Below, piece after piece: positions 10,401-22,000 of a DNA stretch of 64,000 nt. The notes beneath the pieces are model-generated. The model had not been told where the DNA came from, ran no database searches, and saw only the letters and a list, made by a program, of their open reading frames with translations. Source of the stretch: Pseudeuparius sepicola (lineage: Eukaryota > Arthropoda > Insecta > Coleoptera > Anthribidae); contig OY987301.1 in assembly GCA_963920635.1 (NCBI GenBank), positions 22,858,501-22,922,500 on the forward strand. The letters run 5' to 3'. Within the stretch, counting starts at the first letter, position 1. Each line of letters starts with the position of its first letter. The translations under genes were made by a program, and so were the position numbers.

Positions 10401-13400
10401 TATAGCCGGCCGTCATAGCAGACCTATAATAAAAGGTGCTAAATTGCATGTACATTTAAACGGTCTTAATTATTTATTCATCAACCACATACCTTTGGGT
10501 TAAAATAATGTGCATTTTCTTTTTAATGATTCAAAGGGTTTTAAGGTGATTAAAAATGAATCGTATTAATAACCAGTTGGAATTTAATTCTTTGTCTTGC
10601 AAACACCTTTTTTGTAATTTTAGAGGAAAAACTAAAAAACAAGCAGTGTCCTTTGACTCCTCAACTTTATGCTGAGTAAGCCCCTATGGTTTAAAGATAC
10701 CATTTCTTAGATCCAGCGTGTATTTTTCGTAATTTTGTTTTTCTTAAACATTTTGTTTAGGATTTGGTTTGAGAGATATTGCAACTTATTTGGATATTTA
10801 TTGGCATTTTTTTTTTATTTTAGGCTTGATCTTCAAGTTTTTTTTTTTCGGTTTTTTATCTAGCTCAAATGTTGGTGGTATATTAAAAACTAGACAAATT
10901 AAAAATGTCATAAGGAAAGTCCCATTATTTTTACCCAAATATTCTGTAGTTAATGGATTGACTTCCATATATTTTTGTACGAAAAGTATGCAGAAAAAGT
11001 AATGAAGAAAAAATACCTATTCCAAAGTCTATTAAGTATGCTGTCTTATCACAAAAGATAGATTGACAGATAGAACAGAAGAAAATATTTCTGTGCTGTC
11101 TATCAACTAGATTGCCATCTTTCTAGCTGAAACAGCAACTGCAAATTACTACATTTCTTTTGTATTAAGTTATACTTAATACCTATAGTAATATGAACAC
11201 CAATCAAATGGAAAATTCCTTTCGAACTATTGAAAAATATAGTATAGGTATTCTAGCATAGTACGTCAATTGAAGTTATTGCTGTGCAGCATTTTTGATC
11301 AAATTTATTAACACATAAAAAGTTATATTTTTTAAAAAAGACATTAACTATTTAGATAGAAAATTGTATTGGGTTCAATAATTATTGGCCATTGCCTTTT
11401 CAGCCCAGACCTTTTCAAGAGTGGACACTAAAAATCAGAAGAAAGAAAAAATAGTATGGTGCACCATAAGCCCCCCAGAACTCAAAAAATGCCGCAACTT
11501 CCAGTGGGCAGCCGAACGTGATCAAATTAAAGTGGGCTATGAGACTGCAGAAATTGAATGTATGAGCGCTACTAACAAAGATGAATGCATGCAACTGCTA
11601 GATACTGGAAATGCTACCATGACGACTCTCGATGCCGGTGAGGTCTTCGTCGGCGGGCGCTACCACAGCCTTGTGCCAATTGCCCAGGAAGTTTTAAATG
11701 GCGGTTTCAATCATTATTATGGAGTCGCCGTTGTTAAAAAAGGGACGATACCCGATGTTTATTCACTGAGAGACCTTAGAAATAAAAAGGCCTGCTTTGC
11801 TGGAGTCCAGTCATTTGCAGGATGGATGCTGCCAGTTTATACCCTTATGAGGGAAGGAATCATGGAAATAATTGATTGTAACAATCATGTAAAAACAGCG
11901 AGTGCGTTTTTTGGCCAATCGTGTGCAATAAATTCATTATCAGACAGGTACAATCCGATAGGGGACAACTCTGACAAGTTGTGCCAAATTTGCATTGGAA
12001 AAATACCTGGTGGAAGATGCACATATTCAGATCCATATGGGGGTTATGATGGAGCTTTTAAATGTTTATTAGAGGTTGGAGATATAGCATTTGTAAAACA
12101 TTCTACGGTCCCATCTCTTTTAAAAAACTTGGAATACACGGGAAAAACCGTGGATGAATTTGAACTTTTTTGCAAAGATGGTACACGTAGACCTATTTCA
12201 GATTATCTTTCATGTAACTGGGGTAGGATACCATCAGATGCTATTGTAACATCTTCAGCTGTTTACAGTGACAAACGTATTAAATATCAGAAGTTTCTCC
12301 AAAAATTTGCTGAAAAATATCCAAATTTGAACAACGAAACTAGGCAATTCAATCAAAATCAAATGCAACAGTACGACAACTTTGGAAATAGAATATCTGA
12401 TCAAAACAGAAATACACAGAGTCAATTGGAATATGACCAGTATGGTAACAGAATCCAAAGACCGACAACTGAATCTGCATTTGGCAACAGATATGAGTAC
12501 GATCAGTATGGAAATAGAGTTACAAGATATAGAAAGAAAAGACAGAGTTACGATAGTAATAATGGTGAATATAATCCAGATAATAATTGGGATTATTCAG
12601 CATATGGGCAGCATGATGAAAATAAAACAAATCCTCAACTCAATAAAGATTATTATGAAGTATTCAGTTTGTTCGAGTCCGCACCAAAATACGGAGAGCA
12701 AGGAAATTTGTTATTTAGTGTAAGTAAAGAAACTTCGGAGAATATAGGGGAATGGACAAACAAATTGCCTCTGCCAAGGAAGGTCTTGGGTATCAGGTTT
12801 GATAGATAACAGATTTTTTAGATTATAATATTTCCTAAGTATATGATAACATATAAATCACAATTAAAACAAAGAGACAGATAAGTGCATTATGGGGTAG
12901 GCGAAATGTCTCCCTATTTTTTTCATAGCTGTACAGAATCCCAACACAACCCGGAAGTGCTATTCAACTGTGCGGTACAGATTTTTTTTTATCCACTTTA
13001 CTAGTAACTTCTTTATTTTAAATTCAATTGTTTTTTTTCTTGGTGGCATTCAATTAAGTACTTGGAAAAAACTTAAATTTGGAACCATCAATTTATCTTA
13101 AAAATTACTAAGATAATTGCTTACGTCTTAACTGAGACACAGTGTACCTACACTTTTGTAATTTTTAAGGATACCGCTGTTGGTTTTTCACCAGTCCCAG
13201 AAAACCTGCAGGTTTACTCAAACTTTTTGGGCGATGTTATGAAACAAATCATGGCAATAAGAGACTGTCCCGTAAATAAAATGACCCTATGCATAACATC
13301 AGACGCTGAAGAAAGCAAGTGCATAAAAATGAGAGTATGTCCTAGCCAAATTTAATGCCTTTCATTTGTGTTACCTAATTTTCATTTTAGACAGCAACAA

Positions 13401-16400
13401 AAGTGCAATTACTAAAACCAGAAATAGATTGCTACAAAGGGCACTCGCAGATTCACTGTATGCAAGCAATAAGGGCGGGAAATGCCGATGTAATAGTTTT
13501 AGATGCAAGTGACGTGTACACTGCTGGCTTAAATTTCGATTTAATACCGTTTATAAGTGAGGTATATGATTTAGATGAATCTGAATATTATGTAGTCGCT
13601 GTAGCCAAAGAATCTGATCCGAGCACCGAACTGACATATCTGAGAAGTAAGTAAGAAAATATTTCATTGGAATGTGTAAACCTTATAAAATTATAGTTGA
13701 ATCTAGATTTGTGCCAAACTGTACTAAACTTACCAAATGACTAATAAATATTGTAAAAATGTCCTTGTGATGCAAACAGGTCCATTTAATTTTTAAATTT
13801 AATTTTCACCACGGAAACCTGAAAAAACTGATTAAAGGACATCTTTTTCAAGTTGCCAGGAAAATCCATAAATGCCTAACGTTTCAAGAACGGAACTGTG
13901 GACGTTAACTCAAAAAATAACTTTAACACCTTTGTTTTCAGAGCATTCGGAGAATAAATTAAAATAAATAAATAAATCATTTTTGATTTATTCTTAAATA
14001 CCTACTTGCTTCTCGAGTGTTTTGCATGTATTTCCAGAATCTTAATATAATTTTTGTAATCTATTGCATATAAATAAACAATATAATAATAGGGATACTA
14101 ATATTTCGTACTAATAATAATAAATCATTGCATTATTTTATATATTTTCATTCCATAACAAGACAATGAATGAATATACGCCATTGAATTGACAAGTAGA
14201 TGGAAAGAGTGTAGAGAGAGAAACTGGCAGCCAAACTTGAGTAAGTGAAATAGTAAATAAATCAGCTGATTCCGGCAAAAACCACATAACACAAAAGAGG
14301 TGTTTGTCCTAACCTTATATTTTTGTGTCCTCTGCTTCAAACGAGTTCCGTTGTCAAACGTCATTTTAATTTTCCTTCTGTCCCAAGTCCCAGTACGAAT
14401 AGGAGTAATTATTGTATTATTTATATTTGATTTGAGTTCGTGTTGTGGTGGCAGTTTCGTATAAAATGGCGTTGAGTTTTTTTAGTTGGTGTTTGGTTTA
14501 ATATTATTTTTAGATCGGAGAGAAAATTTAATTTAGCTATGTGGCTATATTCTCTCTGTTGTAATTATAAATTACAAAAAAGATGGTCAACTCCTGTTGT
14601 GTATTTGGATGTACCAAATGGGGCGGAAAGAATAAGAATAGTAGGGTTTATTTTTATTCGTAAGTCTTAAAAATCTTTGATAATAACTTTGCAGTTTTCC
14701 AAGAGATGAGGTATTAGAGACAAGTGGATCGCAGCAATAAAAAGGAAAAATTTTGTACTGTCTACAAGTAGGTACCTATTTACTTGCATTTGTAGTCAAC
14801 ATTTTATTGAGAGCCATTTCATAGAGAATTTTGGGCAGCCCAAACTTAAAAAGTATGTAATTACTACAGTTTTTTATTTTCCAAGTCATGATAGAAACGC
14901 TATCAAGGGAAAAACTGGCAAAATAATGTGCTAATGAACCTAGCTCTTCGTAGTCAAAGATTGAATTAATCTTGAAGTTCTGGTCCCTTTAATAAGATAC
15001 TTATTTGTAATTCTTTTTGTTAGATGCCTAAACATTAAAAATTATATAAAAATATGTAAAAGATACATGCTTTTCCTATTAAATTGAATTTTAAAATTAA
15101 TAAATCAGTTAAGATAAGTAATTAAAGTTGAAAATGTATACTTTATCCTAGATATTTTGTCGCCTTTATTTTCAAATAAACTTTCATTTTGGAATTTGTA
15201 TTTTATTTGTCTCAATTTACTTCCAGGTACATAAAATTGCCATGTAATTTTTTTAATCAATTCACTACTTTTTTGTGTGCAATATTTACATAATTGTGGT
15301 TATATAGAAAAATTCTCATTCCTACAAACAAGCCCCGAATTTCGGAATACAGATCATACAATAAAGAGAATTACGGAACATGCCCATTAAATTCTTCCAT
15401 TAATATGCAACATCCCTATACACCTCCTTTGCCTGAATCAGCTGATACGTTCATTAGGCGTCCTTGTCTTACTTATTGCACATTTGAAACCTATCTCTCT
15501 CTAGAGTTGGCTGCCCCAAACAACAATGAAAGTGGTACCTGTGCAACTTCCATTGTACTTATCAATTCGATGATATACGCTAATCGAACTAAACACAGCA
15601 TAGAGTGCCATGGATTTCAAGACTGTCAACCTCGCTGTCAACAATAGCGGCGTGGGGGTACGCGTCATAATAAGTATTTTCAAACGTGTTTTAAGTTAAA
15701 TAAAATGAGTGAAAAATCGAGTGATTTTGATATGGAATTTGATAATACTCCACCTGAAATTACGTTCACGAATGGTCGTGGAGAAAATACAGTCTGTTAC
15801 TCGGTTAGAATGAAAAAATTCGATACGAGTGGAAGATTCTGAACGCGAGCGTGAGGAACCTCATTACATCTACTATTCTGTCATTTCACTTTGCCTTGAC
15901 ATCATCTTTGAGAAAGAAGGAAGATTTATTCTCCGAAAACAAAGTTATTGAAGGTAGTTTTTGAGTTAACATTCAAATTTTTGTTCTTTTAATGTCAGGC
16001 ATTTATGAATTTTCCTGGCAACTTGAAAAAGTTGTCTTTTAATCAGTTTGGTTTAGGTTTCTGTGGCGAAAACTCAATTAAAAATTAAATGTTACCGAAC
16101 AACTCGTCTAGTTACATTTATTTCATTTACTTTTAGCAAAAAATACTTGCCACGGGGGAATTAACACAGCAGCCGGGTGGGTGTACCCCCTAGCATTTCT
16201 CATAAGTAATGGTTGGATAAGACCATATGGATGTAATAGTGTAAGAGCTGCTGCAGAGTATTTCTCGAAAAGTTGTATTCCAGGTGCTATAAGTACCGAA
16301 TATAATACAGGAGTACCATATGACAACATGTGTGACTTGTGCCACGGAGCCAGTTATCGGTAGGAACAATGAAATGACTTCGATATAATTTATTCATGAC

Positions 16401-18461
16401 AGGTCTAACTTTTAACAATTTATTGTCTACGGCATTTGTTTTTGTAGATATTGCAGGCGCGATGCCTCGGAAGATTACTACGGTCACACGGGCGCATTCA
16501 GGTGCCTTGTCGAAGGCGGTGGGGATGTAGCCTTTGTAAAGCACACCACAGTAACGGAAAATACTGGTTTGAAAAAACGAGAATGGTGGACAAGGGACAA
16601 TCTGAATGATGATTATGAACTTTTGTGCCCCGATGGCACCAGAGCTGAAGTAAATGAGTACAGGAAGTGCAACTTGGGCAAAGTAAGGGCCAATGCTATA
16701 GTGACGAGGGGAGGGTACGGTTACAATGAGACCCAGGTGAAGGCATACATAAATTTGTTTATGTACGCGCAGACATTTTATGGAAGGAAGAACCCAGATG
16801 ACTTTAGGTGAGCTAATAATGTTATGCCAATATGTGATCAACATGAGGTCATTTACTATGACACATTCTTGAAAAATAATAACATTTTTATTAGTCAGCC
16901 GCGGCTAAATAAATAACCTCGAAAATAACCCACCACGAACTTTTCATTTTCTTATTGAGGGTGAATCTGAAATAAGACTTCTAAGGGTGAAACATTTTGA
17001 ACACAAATACAAAAAGTGGCGCACATGCTCTCGGAATTCGATACAAAGAGTTTAAACAAATTGAAAATCAAGCGAAATATTTTCCCATACGTTAAATTCA
17101 AAATCCATAACCAGTGACTATTTTCAATTTCCAATGGATTTGGGACGTTAAAAAGTGTAAAATCAGTAGTAACAGAATGTTAGTGATACATTTTTCAAAT
17201 AGCGCTATTTTGCCTAGAAAGGTCAAGAGTCTAAATTGATCTCTTTATTTTCTGATAAAATCCCTGGAGCTTGAGCTCTAGCTCGAATAAATTTATCAAG
17301 ATAAATTTTCATCTTGTGTGGCTTGTCTTGAGAATATTGCACGAACATGATTTATTAATATTATTTATATTTACAAAACGATTCATTTTGAAAGAGTACT
17401 CTTTTGAATAATAATTATTACAAAAGTGACAGCTAACACTGGTGCGTTTGAGAACACAAAGAACATTTCGTTTTGATGTGCAAGGCAGACGTGATTTTTA
17501 GCCTCTTAACACTGATTTGTTTCCTGAATGTGTCATATATTTAAACAGAGGTATAATATAAAAAGTTTAACAATATAAAAGTTATATAAATTCATTTATA
17601 CAATGCCTGATAATACTGCAACATAATTTTTTTGCTGCCTAATTTAGAACAGTGCAAAACAAGTGGCGTGGCAAGGGCCCCCTGTGCAAAATATATAAAA
17701 AGTCCCCTCCCTTCCATGAATTTTAAAAATAAAAAAAGGCCATGCTTGGAATTACTACTTTATTTCGAAAAAATAAATAAATAAAAATCATAAAAACAAA
17801 AATTAAAATAATTAAACTCAATACATATGATATTCGAGTTTGGTTTTTAGAGTGTGCTCAGAGTGTTCTTTAAAAACCGAACTTCGTCGACCATCTTGGG
17901 CCTGTGCACATTTATCGCTTTGCCATAATTTCCAAGAGTATTTATTGCTAGCAAGGGCATATGATTGGGTGTCTCTTTAGAGATACAAGTAGTGTGAAAA
18001 TAATCATTGCAAAATTTCCCACTCTACTTTTGACTTGTTTAAACTCCCTGCCTCGAATTACAAGAGCACCAATATTTATTATTGACAAATAAAAGTGTAT
18101 TTTAGATCAAATTCCTCTAAATTTTAAATTCCTGTCCAGACGAAAAATATCAGTCCTCCGAGTTTATGTAAATAGTATGAAATCTGTTTTAAATGTCAAT
18201 ATTTATAATTATGTAACATGTTTTTATAGCTTCAGCATGTTTACATCACAGCCACCATATGCAGACCTCATTTTCCAAGACGCAACTACACAACTAAGAG
18301 TGATAGAACCAAGTAAAAGATATTACTCAGAATATTTAGGGCCAGATTTTATGAGAGCAAGGAGGATTGTTGATTGTTATGCTAGTGCTTCAAGTATTAA
18401 AATTTCAATTCTAGTTTTATTTTGCAGCGGGGCTTTTTCCTTGATTTTTATACAGTTTTAG
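7423..18461 (+). CDS. Tsf2: Transferrin-2/melanotransferrin-like protein, complete, 7 exons
   Basis: Exons: 7423-7486, 11404-12719, 13170-13334, 13391-13646, 16137-16359, 16448-16807, 18230-18461; all GT/AG with consistent phases, total 2616 nt, 871 aa. Residues 1-21 are a signal peptide ([21 protein letters not shown]). Two transferrin lobes follow (about 36-340 and 455-830), joined by a linker with repeated YDQYGNR motifs and a dibasic RKKR at 398-401. The last ~21 residues are hydrophobic after a small-residue stretch (SASS), fitting a GPI signal. N-lobe ligands seen: D98, Y127, Y236; the His site is D300, and the anion-binding Thr and Arg sites are A154 and S158. C-lobe keeps D553 and Y582, but the second Tyr is H688, the His is N757, and Thr/Arg are G607/T611. 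In Drosophila, Tsf2 is a septate-junction protein. Tsf3 is the main alternative; transferrin-family membership is sure. Confidence 0.9.
8504..9022 (-). pseudogene. 3' fragment of a non-LTR retrotransposon
   Basis: The minus strand encodes about 97 residues ([20 protein letters not shown], then [20 protein letters not shown] and [12 protein letters not shown]) of the kind found at the C-terminus of insect non-LTR polyproteins, after the reverse transcriptase domain. Downstream on the same strand is an ~200-nt 3' UTR ending in a TTA-type triplet tail at 8504-8516, as expected for a retrotransposed 3' end. The reverse transcriptase itself is missing, so it is a 5'-truncated dead copy. The clade is unassigned. 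Confidence 0.6.
9071..9220. mobile_element. Small MITE with ~45-bp TIRs
   Basis: The left end GATGGGCGCTGCCTGTATGA leads into AGAAGGGGTAATTATTTCC, and the right end is its inverse copy with a 2-base change. The 60-bp core holds CAAGAAAATCGGG. The core and GGGGTAATTA motif recur near 27866-27945, indicating a family. Confidence 0.65.
9265..9346 (-). repeat. tRNA-like sequence, probable SINE head
   Basis: Read on the minus strand there is a box-A-like TAGAGCAGTGGTAGAGC (9331-9315) and, ~26 nt on, a box-B-like GGTTCGAATCC (9289-9279). An oligo-T run (9268-9255) that could end Pol III transcription follows. The would-be anticodon and T stems do not pair well, so a working tRNA is unlikely. A tRNA-derived SINE remnant fits better. 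Confidence 0.45.
12531..12542 (+). other. Furin-like dibasic site in the transferrin linker
   Basis: Codons 398-401 of the transferrin-like protein read RKKR, preceded by RY and followed by QS. This fits the R-X-[K/R]-R furin consensus and lies between the N- and C-lobes, just after the third YDQYGNR-type repeat. Cleavage is inferred from the motif only. Confidence 0.5.
13790..16084. mobile_element. TTAA-flanked DNA transposon with ~180-bp TIRs and a THAP gene
   Basis: It lies inside transferrin intron 4. Both ends begin TTTTTAA and continue as long inverted copies; shared blocks are AACTGATTAAA, CTTTTTCAAGTTGCCAGGAA and CATAAATGCCT. TTAA sits at both borders (13786-13789 and 16085-16088). 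The interior carries a decayed THAP-domain gene (14583-14935) and other short ORFs of unknown nature (15294-15647; a start at 15704). THAP plus TTAA plus long TIRs recalls the Kolobok superfamily, but no catalytic core was found; piggyBac-like or a THAP-capturing MITE are alternatives. Confidence 0.75.
14583..14935 (+). pseudogene. THAP zinc-finger gene fragment
   Basis: The start reads [13 protein letters not shown], the C-x4-C opening of a THAP domain. A candidate GTAAGT donor at 14660 and an acceptor near 14695 link it to FPRDE, then [13 protein letters not shown] and finally [10 protein letters not shown], the C-x2-H half with the usual W and F positions. FPRDE and RDKW are in different frames, so one base has been gained or lost near 14710-14720 and the first frame stops soon after. 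The domain would bind DNA. It sits within the TTAA-flanked element. Confidence 0.65.
16808..18229 (+). other. Transferrin gene intron 6
   Basis: A 1.42-kb AT-rich intron. I find no ORF, TIR pair or tandem repeat I can support. A GTGGCGTGGCAAGGGCC stretch near 17661 resembles common insect transposon ends but has no partner nearby. Confidence 0.6.
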
Positions 18462-18827
18462 CATTCCAGCTCAGAAAAATATATTGGCGTACATTCCATC
18501 TTGTCAATTGTCATATCATTTATTAATGTTAGGTAAAAAAAAAACTAATCAATTTTCTGTTGGGAGGTGATATTTTTTGGGATTGATTTAATTTTATAGA
18601 GAAAAATTTCCCTCTTTTCTGTTCATTAGACCTCGTCAGACTGAAGATGGCATTTGCATAAAAATGATGTGAACAAGAACAGTAACGACTAGAAGTTTTT
18701 TTGTTCTAGTGTATTACTATATTTAGAAAAAAAAACTCCATCTTGATGTTAGTAGGATTTTATTATTTTTTTTAATTATGTAAGTTAAAAAATAAGGTTC
18801 ATCCGTCCATTTTTGTTTATATTAGCT

Positions 18828-18977
18828 ATGTTTGCGGAGCAATACCGAACCAGTCCCGGACTAGTAACTATCAATATCAGTGGTCAGTTGTCCGTTTGAA
18901 TTCTAGATTTTCATTGAGACTATCCCACTGACGGTTACTAATTGCGAACCGGTTCGTAATTGCTCCGTGAACACAGC
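18828..18977. mobile_element. MITE downstream of the transferrin gene
   Basis: The left end GCTATGTTTGCGGAGCAATA and right end GTAATTGCTCCGTGAACACAGCC are inverted and match over ~28 bp with a few changes, including an inner CGAACC block. The element is ~150 bp. A related end (CTATGTTCGCGAAGCAAT) occurs at 42458-42475. Confidence 0.6.
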
Positions 18978-19013
18978 CATTGTTAAAATATTTATTTATA
19001 TGTATTAATTTAT

Positions 19014-22000
19014 CGATGGTTAAATTTCAAAACCTCGTAAGTTCAATTTCCTTAATTTTACAGGGGATTAAAAAAACGTTTAATTTTATATGCCTACACA
19101 TGTTCAGAAATGTTTTCGCACAAATAATCTACTTATTAGGAGTGGATATAAGGGTTAAAAGAGATTTTTAAGTTCAATCTATCTTTTGCAAAAAAATAGA
19201 CTTGCCAGTTTTTAACTTTAAAAATTTAAAGTTTTTCGTTAACTAGTGAGGTTTTGATCTTTATATCTTTATGTAAAATGTTTTAAACTTTGAAGGAGTT
19301 CGATGATATTTAATGCAAAAACACTAGAAAATGAAATTTTATTTTGTCAATACAATATTACATTCTTTACTCTAAGAAAGTGCACAAACTAACTCTAGTT
19401 TAAGAAGAAAACTGCTGCAAATGGTTGAATTTATCAGCTTTAATTTTCAAAGGGCCATTATGCAATTGGGGCACCGTGGTAATTTCTGAACAACCCTTCT
19501 TCTTTCGCCTTGGACGTTCTTTCCAGTTGTCATCATAGGATACTTTGTATTTAACAATTCCGTGGCAGTCATAAGCCAGTCCGCGAAGATCGCAGACCTT
19601 CGGGTCACTGACAGAATTTCCAGGGCGGATAGAGGAGTAAGTATTGAGCATGGAAAAATTCTTGAAGAAACTGAATGGCAGGTAGTGAACCTCATATGGA
19701 TTGTTCGTCTTAGCAGATCTTAGCAGCCAGGGACATAAATATCTCGGTTCTTCAATTTTTTTTCAATGAGAGCATGGATAGAGTCACACTCCATTTGAGT
19801 GTGACCTTTCTCCAAGTAGTAGTGCTCAATGTTAATACTTTTTGACTTTGATAGTACAGCCAACGCGTTAGATAAAGTAACATTTCGGTTTTGATAACCG
19901 CAACCATCACTGAATATCACTACAGTCTTAGTGTCTAGAGTCAAATTTTTTGTAATGTAATCGATCACAACCGTGGTAAATTCATTTGCAGAGACTCCCC
20001 CTGCACCTTCGTGCCAAATATAACAATCACCTTTCCCTGACACCAAGTTGAAAAATGTGAAATTGTGAGTAGTGAGTTTCATTTTGTAGTATGACGCAGA
20101 CACTTGTAATCTAGGTGATGTTAATATCGCTTGCACATCCATAGTCAACAAAATCTTGGTCGGGTCAGTAGAAGCCTCTTGTTTTTGTTTTTCTTTCTCG
20201 GCACGGGCAGAGTCCTTTTTTCTTATGTGGCATTGGTACTCTTCATCGTTAACAGTTCCGACAGCATGCCCAGTGCATGTGTCGCACTGGTCTTTCCTGA
20301 AAGGTAGTGATAAAATTAGTACCAATAGTGGCAGCAGTTAGTAGTAATATTATTAGTATATAGCAGGAGCAGTACTGCAGTAATAGTTGGTAGCAGAATC
20401 AGAAGTTGTCATAGTAGTAGTGGTACTAGTATAGCTGGTAGCAGAAATAGGGTATTAGGATTGAAAAGTGGTTTTGATAACAGACTAGAGCATTAGCAGT
20501 AGATCAAGGTATAATAATAGGCTAAAAATAGCGTCATTCATACTTACTTGGGCCTAAACAGAGACAGGTTCTGATTACTGAATTCTTGTCGAAAAGTTGT
20601 ATGATTCAATGCATGTATATTTTTATCCAGGCATTCTCTGGTGTAAAATTTGTACAAGTCATTAACGTTTTGCCACTGTGTGTCCAAGTATAATTTTGAC
20701 GTGTCCTTTCGACAGTAATGACTTTCCATCTTTGGTATATCTTTTAAAAACCTGATTAGATTCTCTTTACCTTCAGAGATTTTGTTGTTTCTTAAACTAG
20801 CAGGTGGCACTATCACACTTTGGTTTTCTTGTCTTGCAGTAACCCAACTTTGAACACTCCACTCTCCTATAGTTAATGTTTGAAGAAACATTTTCTTACA
20901 GACCCTCATTCGGATGTTATTTTTATTTAGATGGAAAATATTTGAAGCCTTTCTCTGCTTCTCTTTATTCTCTGCAAAAAGAAAAAGAAAGTAATAGTTA
21001 TGCCCTTACAAAAAAATCAAAAGAATCTTTAAGTTATAGGTTATAAGTATTTAAGTCAATTCTCATCAGAGTAATAAGTAATTAGTTACCTGTTCGACGC
21101 ACTTTCACAGGTGCTGCATCAACAAGACCTGCTATATAGACCTTCTTTTGGTCCCAACTGAGATTTTGCCAGAAGTAGTCAAATATAAGCTTTCTGTCGT
21201 CTTCTGTAAAAGTATTACAGAAAAACTTTGATGATCTTTGTGAAAGCCGGCAACTGCAACGAGGACCAATGGTTCTTTCCTGCCTTTCGACTTTTTTATA
21301 TATTTTTTTCTGCCTTGTCCATTTTCATTTTCATTCTTTTCAGTTTATTTATATTTTTTTCCCAGTCTAACTTATTGACATTTGGTCTCTTGGATCTTCT
21401 TTTCTTTGCTTTTATTATTTCTGGTCCCGTTTCTGGTGGTTCGTGTGCTTGGCTTTGTACCTCATTATCAGTGTTTTCCCTTTGTTCTTCACTAGATTCA
21501 TTAGATAACACGTACTCTGAGCCGCTGTCCTCAAAAGGTTCACTTATATCGCTATCCGAGTTGTTATTACCATTTTCACTAGAAATAATTGCACATTGCA
21601 CAAAATTTATACTTAACGTATAGGTTAGGTTAGGTTAAATACCTTCTACCTATATAAGTTAATACAAAACAGCCGAAATTAACTTACCCATTTACACTAT
21701 TTTTTAAAACTAAGTCAACCATTAATTTCCCACGTTTACAGGACATAATAAACCTAGCACAATCACCACACCTCTGTTTTGAAATCACTCACATAAAACT
21801 ATTCTATGTGCTCAAAACCTTGCAAGTCAAATGCCTTGTCAATGTCAAAAATAATTCCTTAAAATCAAAACCTAGTAAGTCGAACTTGCGAGGTTTCTTC
21901 TTTATCGTTTGAGGATAATAAGTTTTAACAGGTTTCGATAGATGGCGATAGTGACTGTAATGATGAAAACTGTCTTGCGAGGTTTGGAAGTTTACTAGTT

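Larger units (their letters stand above)
7487..11403 (+). other. Transferrin gene intron 1
   Basis: A 3.9-kb intron separates the signal-peptide exon from the N-lobe exon. It is largely filled by the 2.27-kb insertion 8053-10325 and the pieces nested inside it. The flanks 7487-8045 and 10333-11403 are AT-rich and hold nothing recognisable. Confidence 0.75.

Noticed and set aside
10769..11002. 77-aa ORF in transferrin intron 1
   Set aside because: Phe/Lys-rich translation of AT-rich DNA, no domain, no splice support.
16287..16844. 185-aa minus-strand ORF
   Set aside because: It lies antisense to two transferrin exons, whose frame and splice sites are clear; it is a shadow.
21617..21640. TTAGG-type telomere repeat (also near 30147)
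   Set aside because: Only three units; such short interstitial runs are common in insects and do not mark a telomere.
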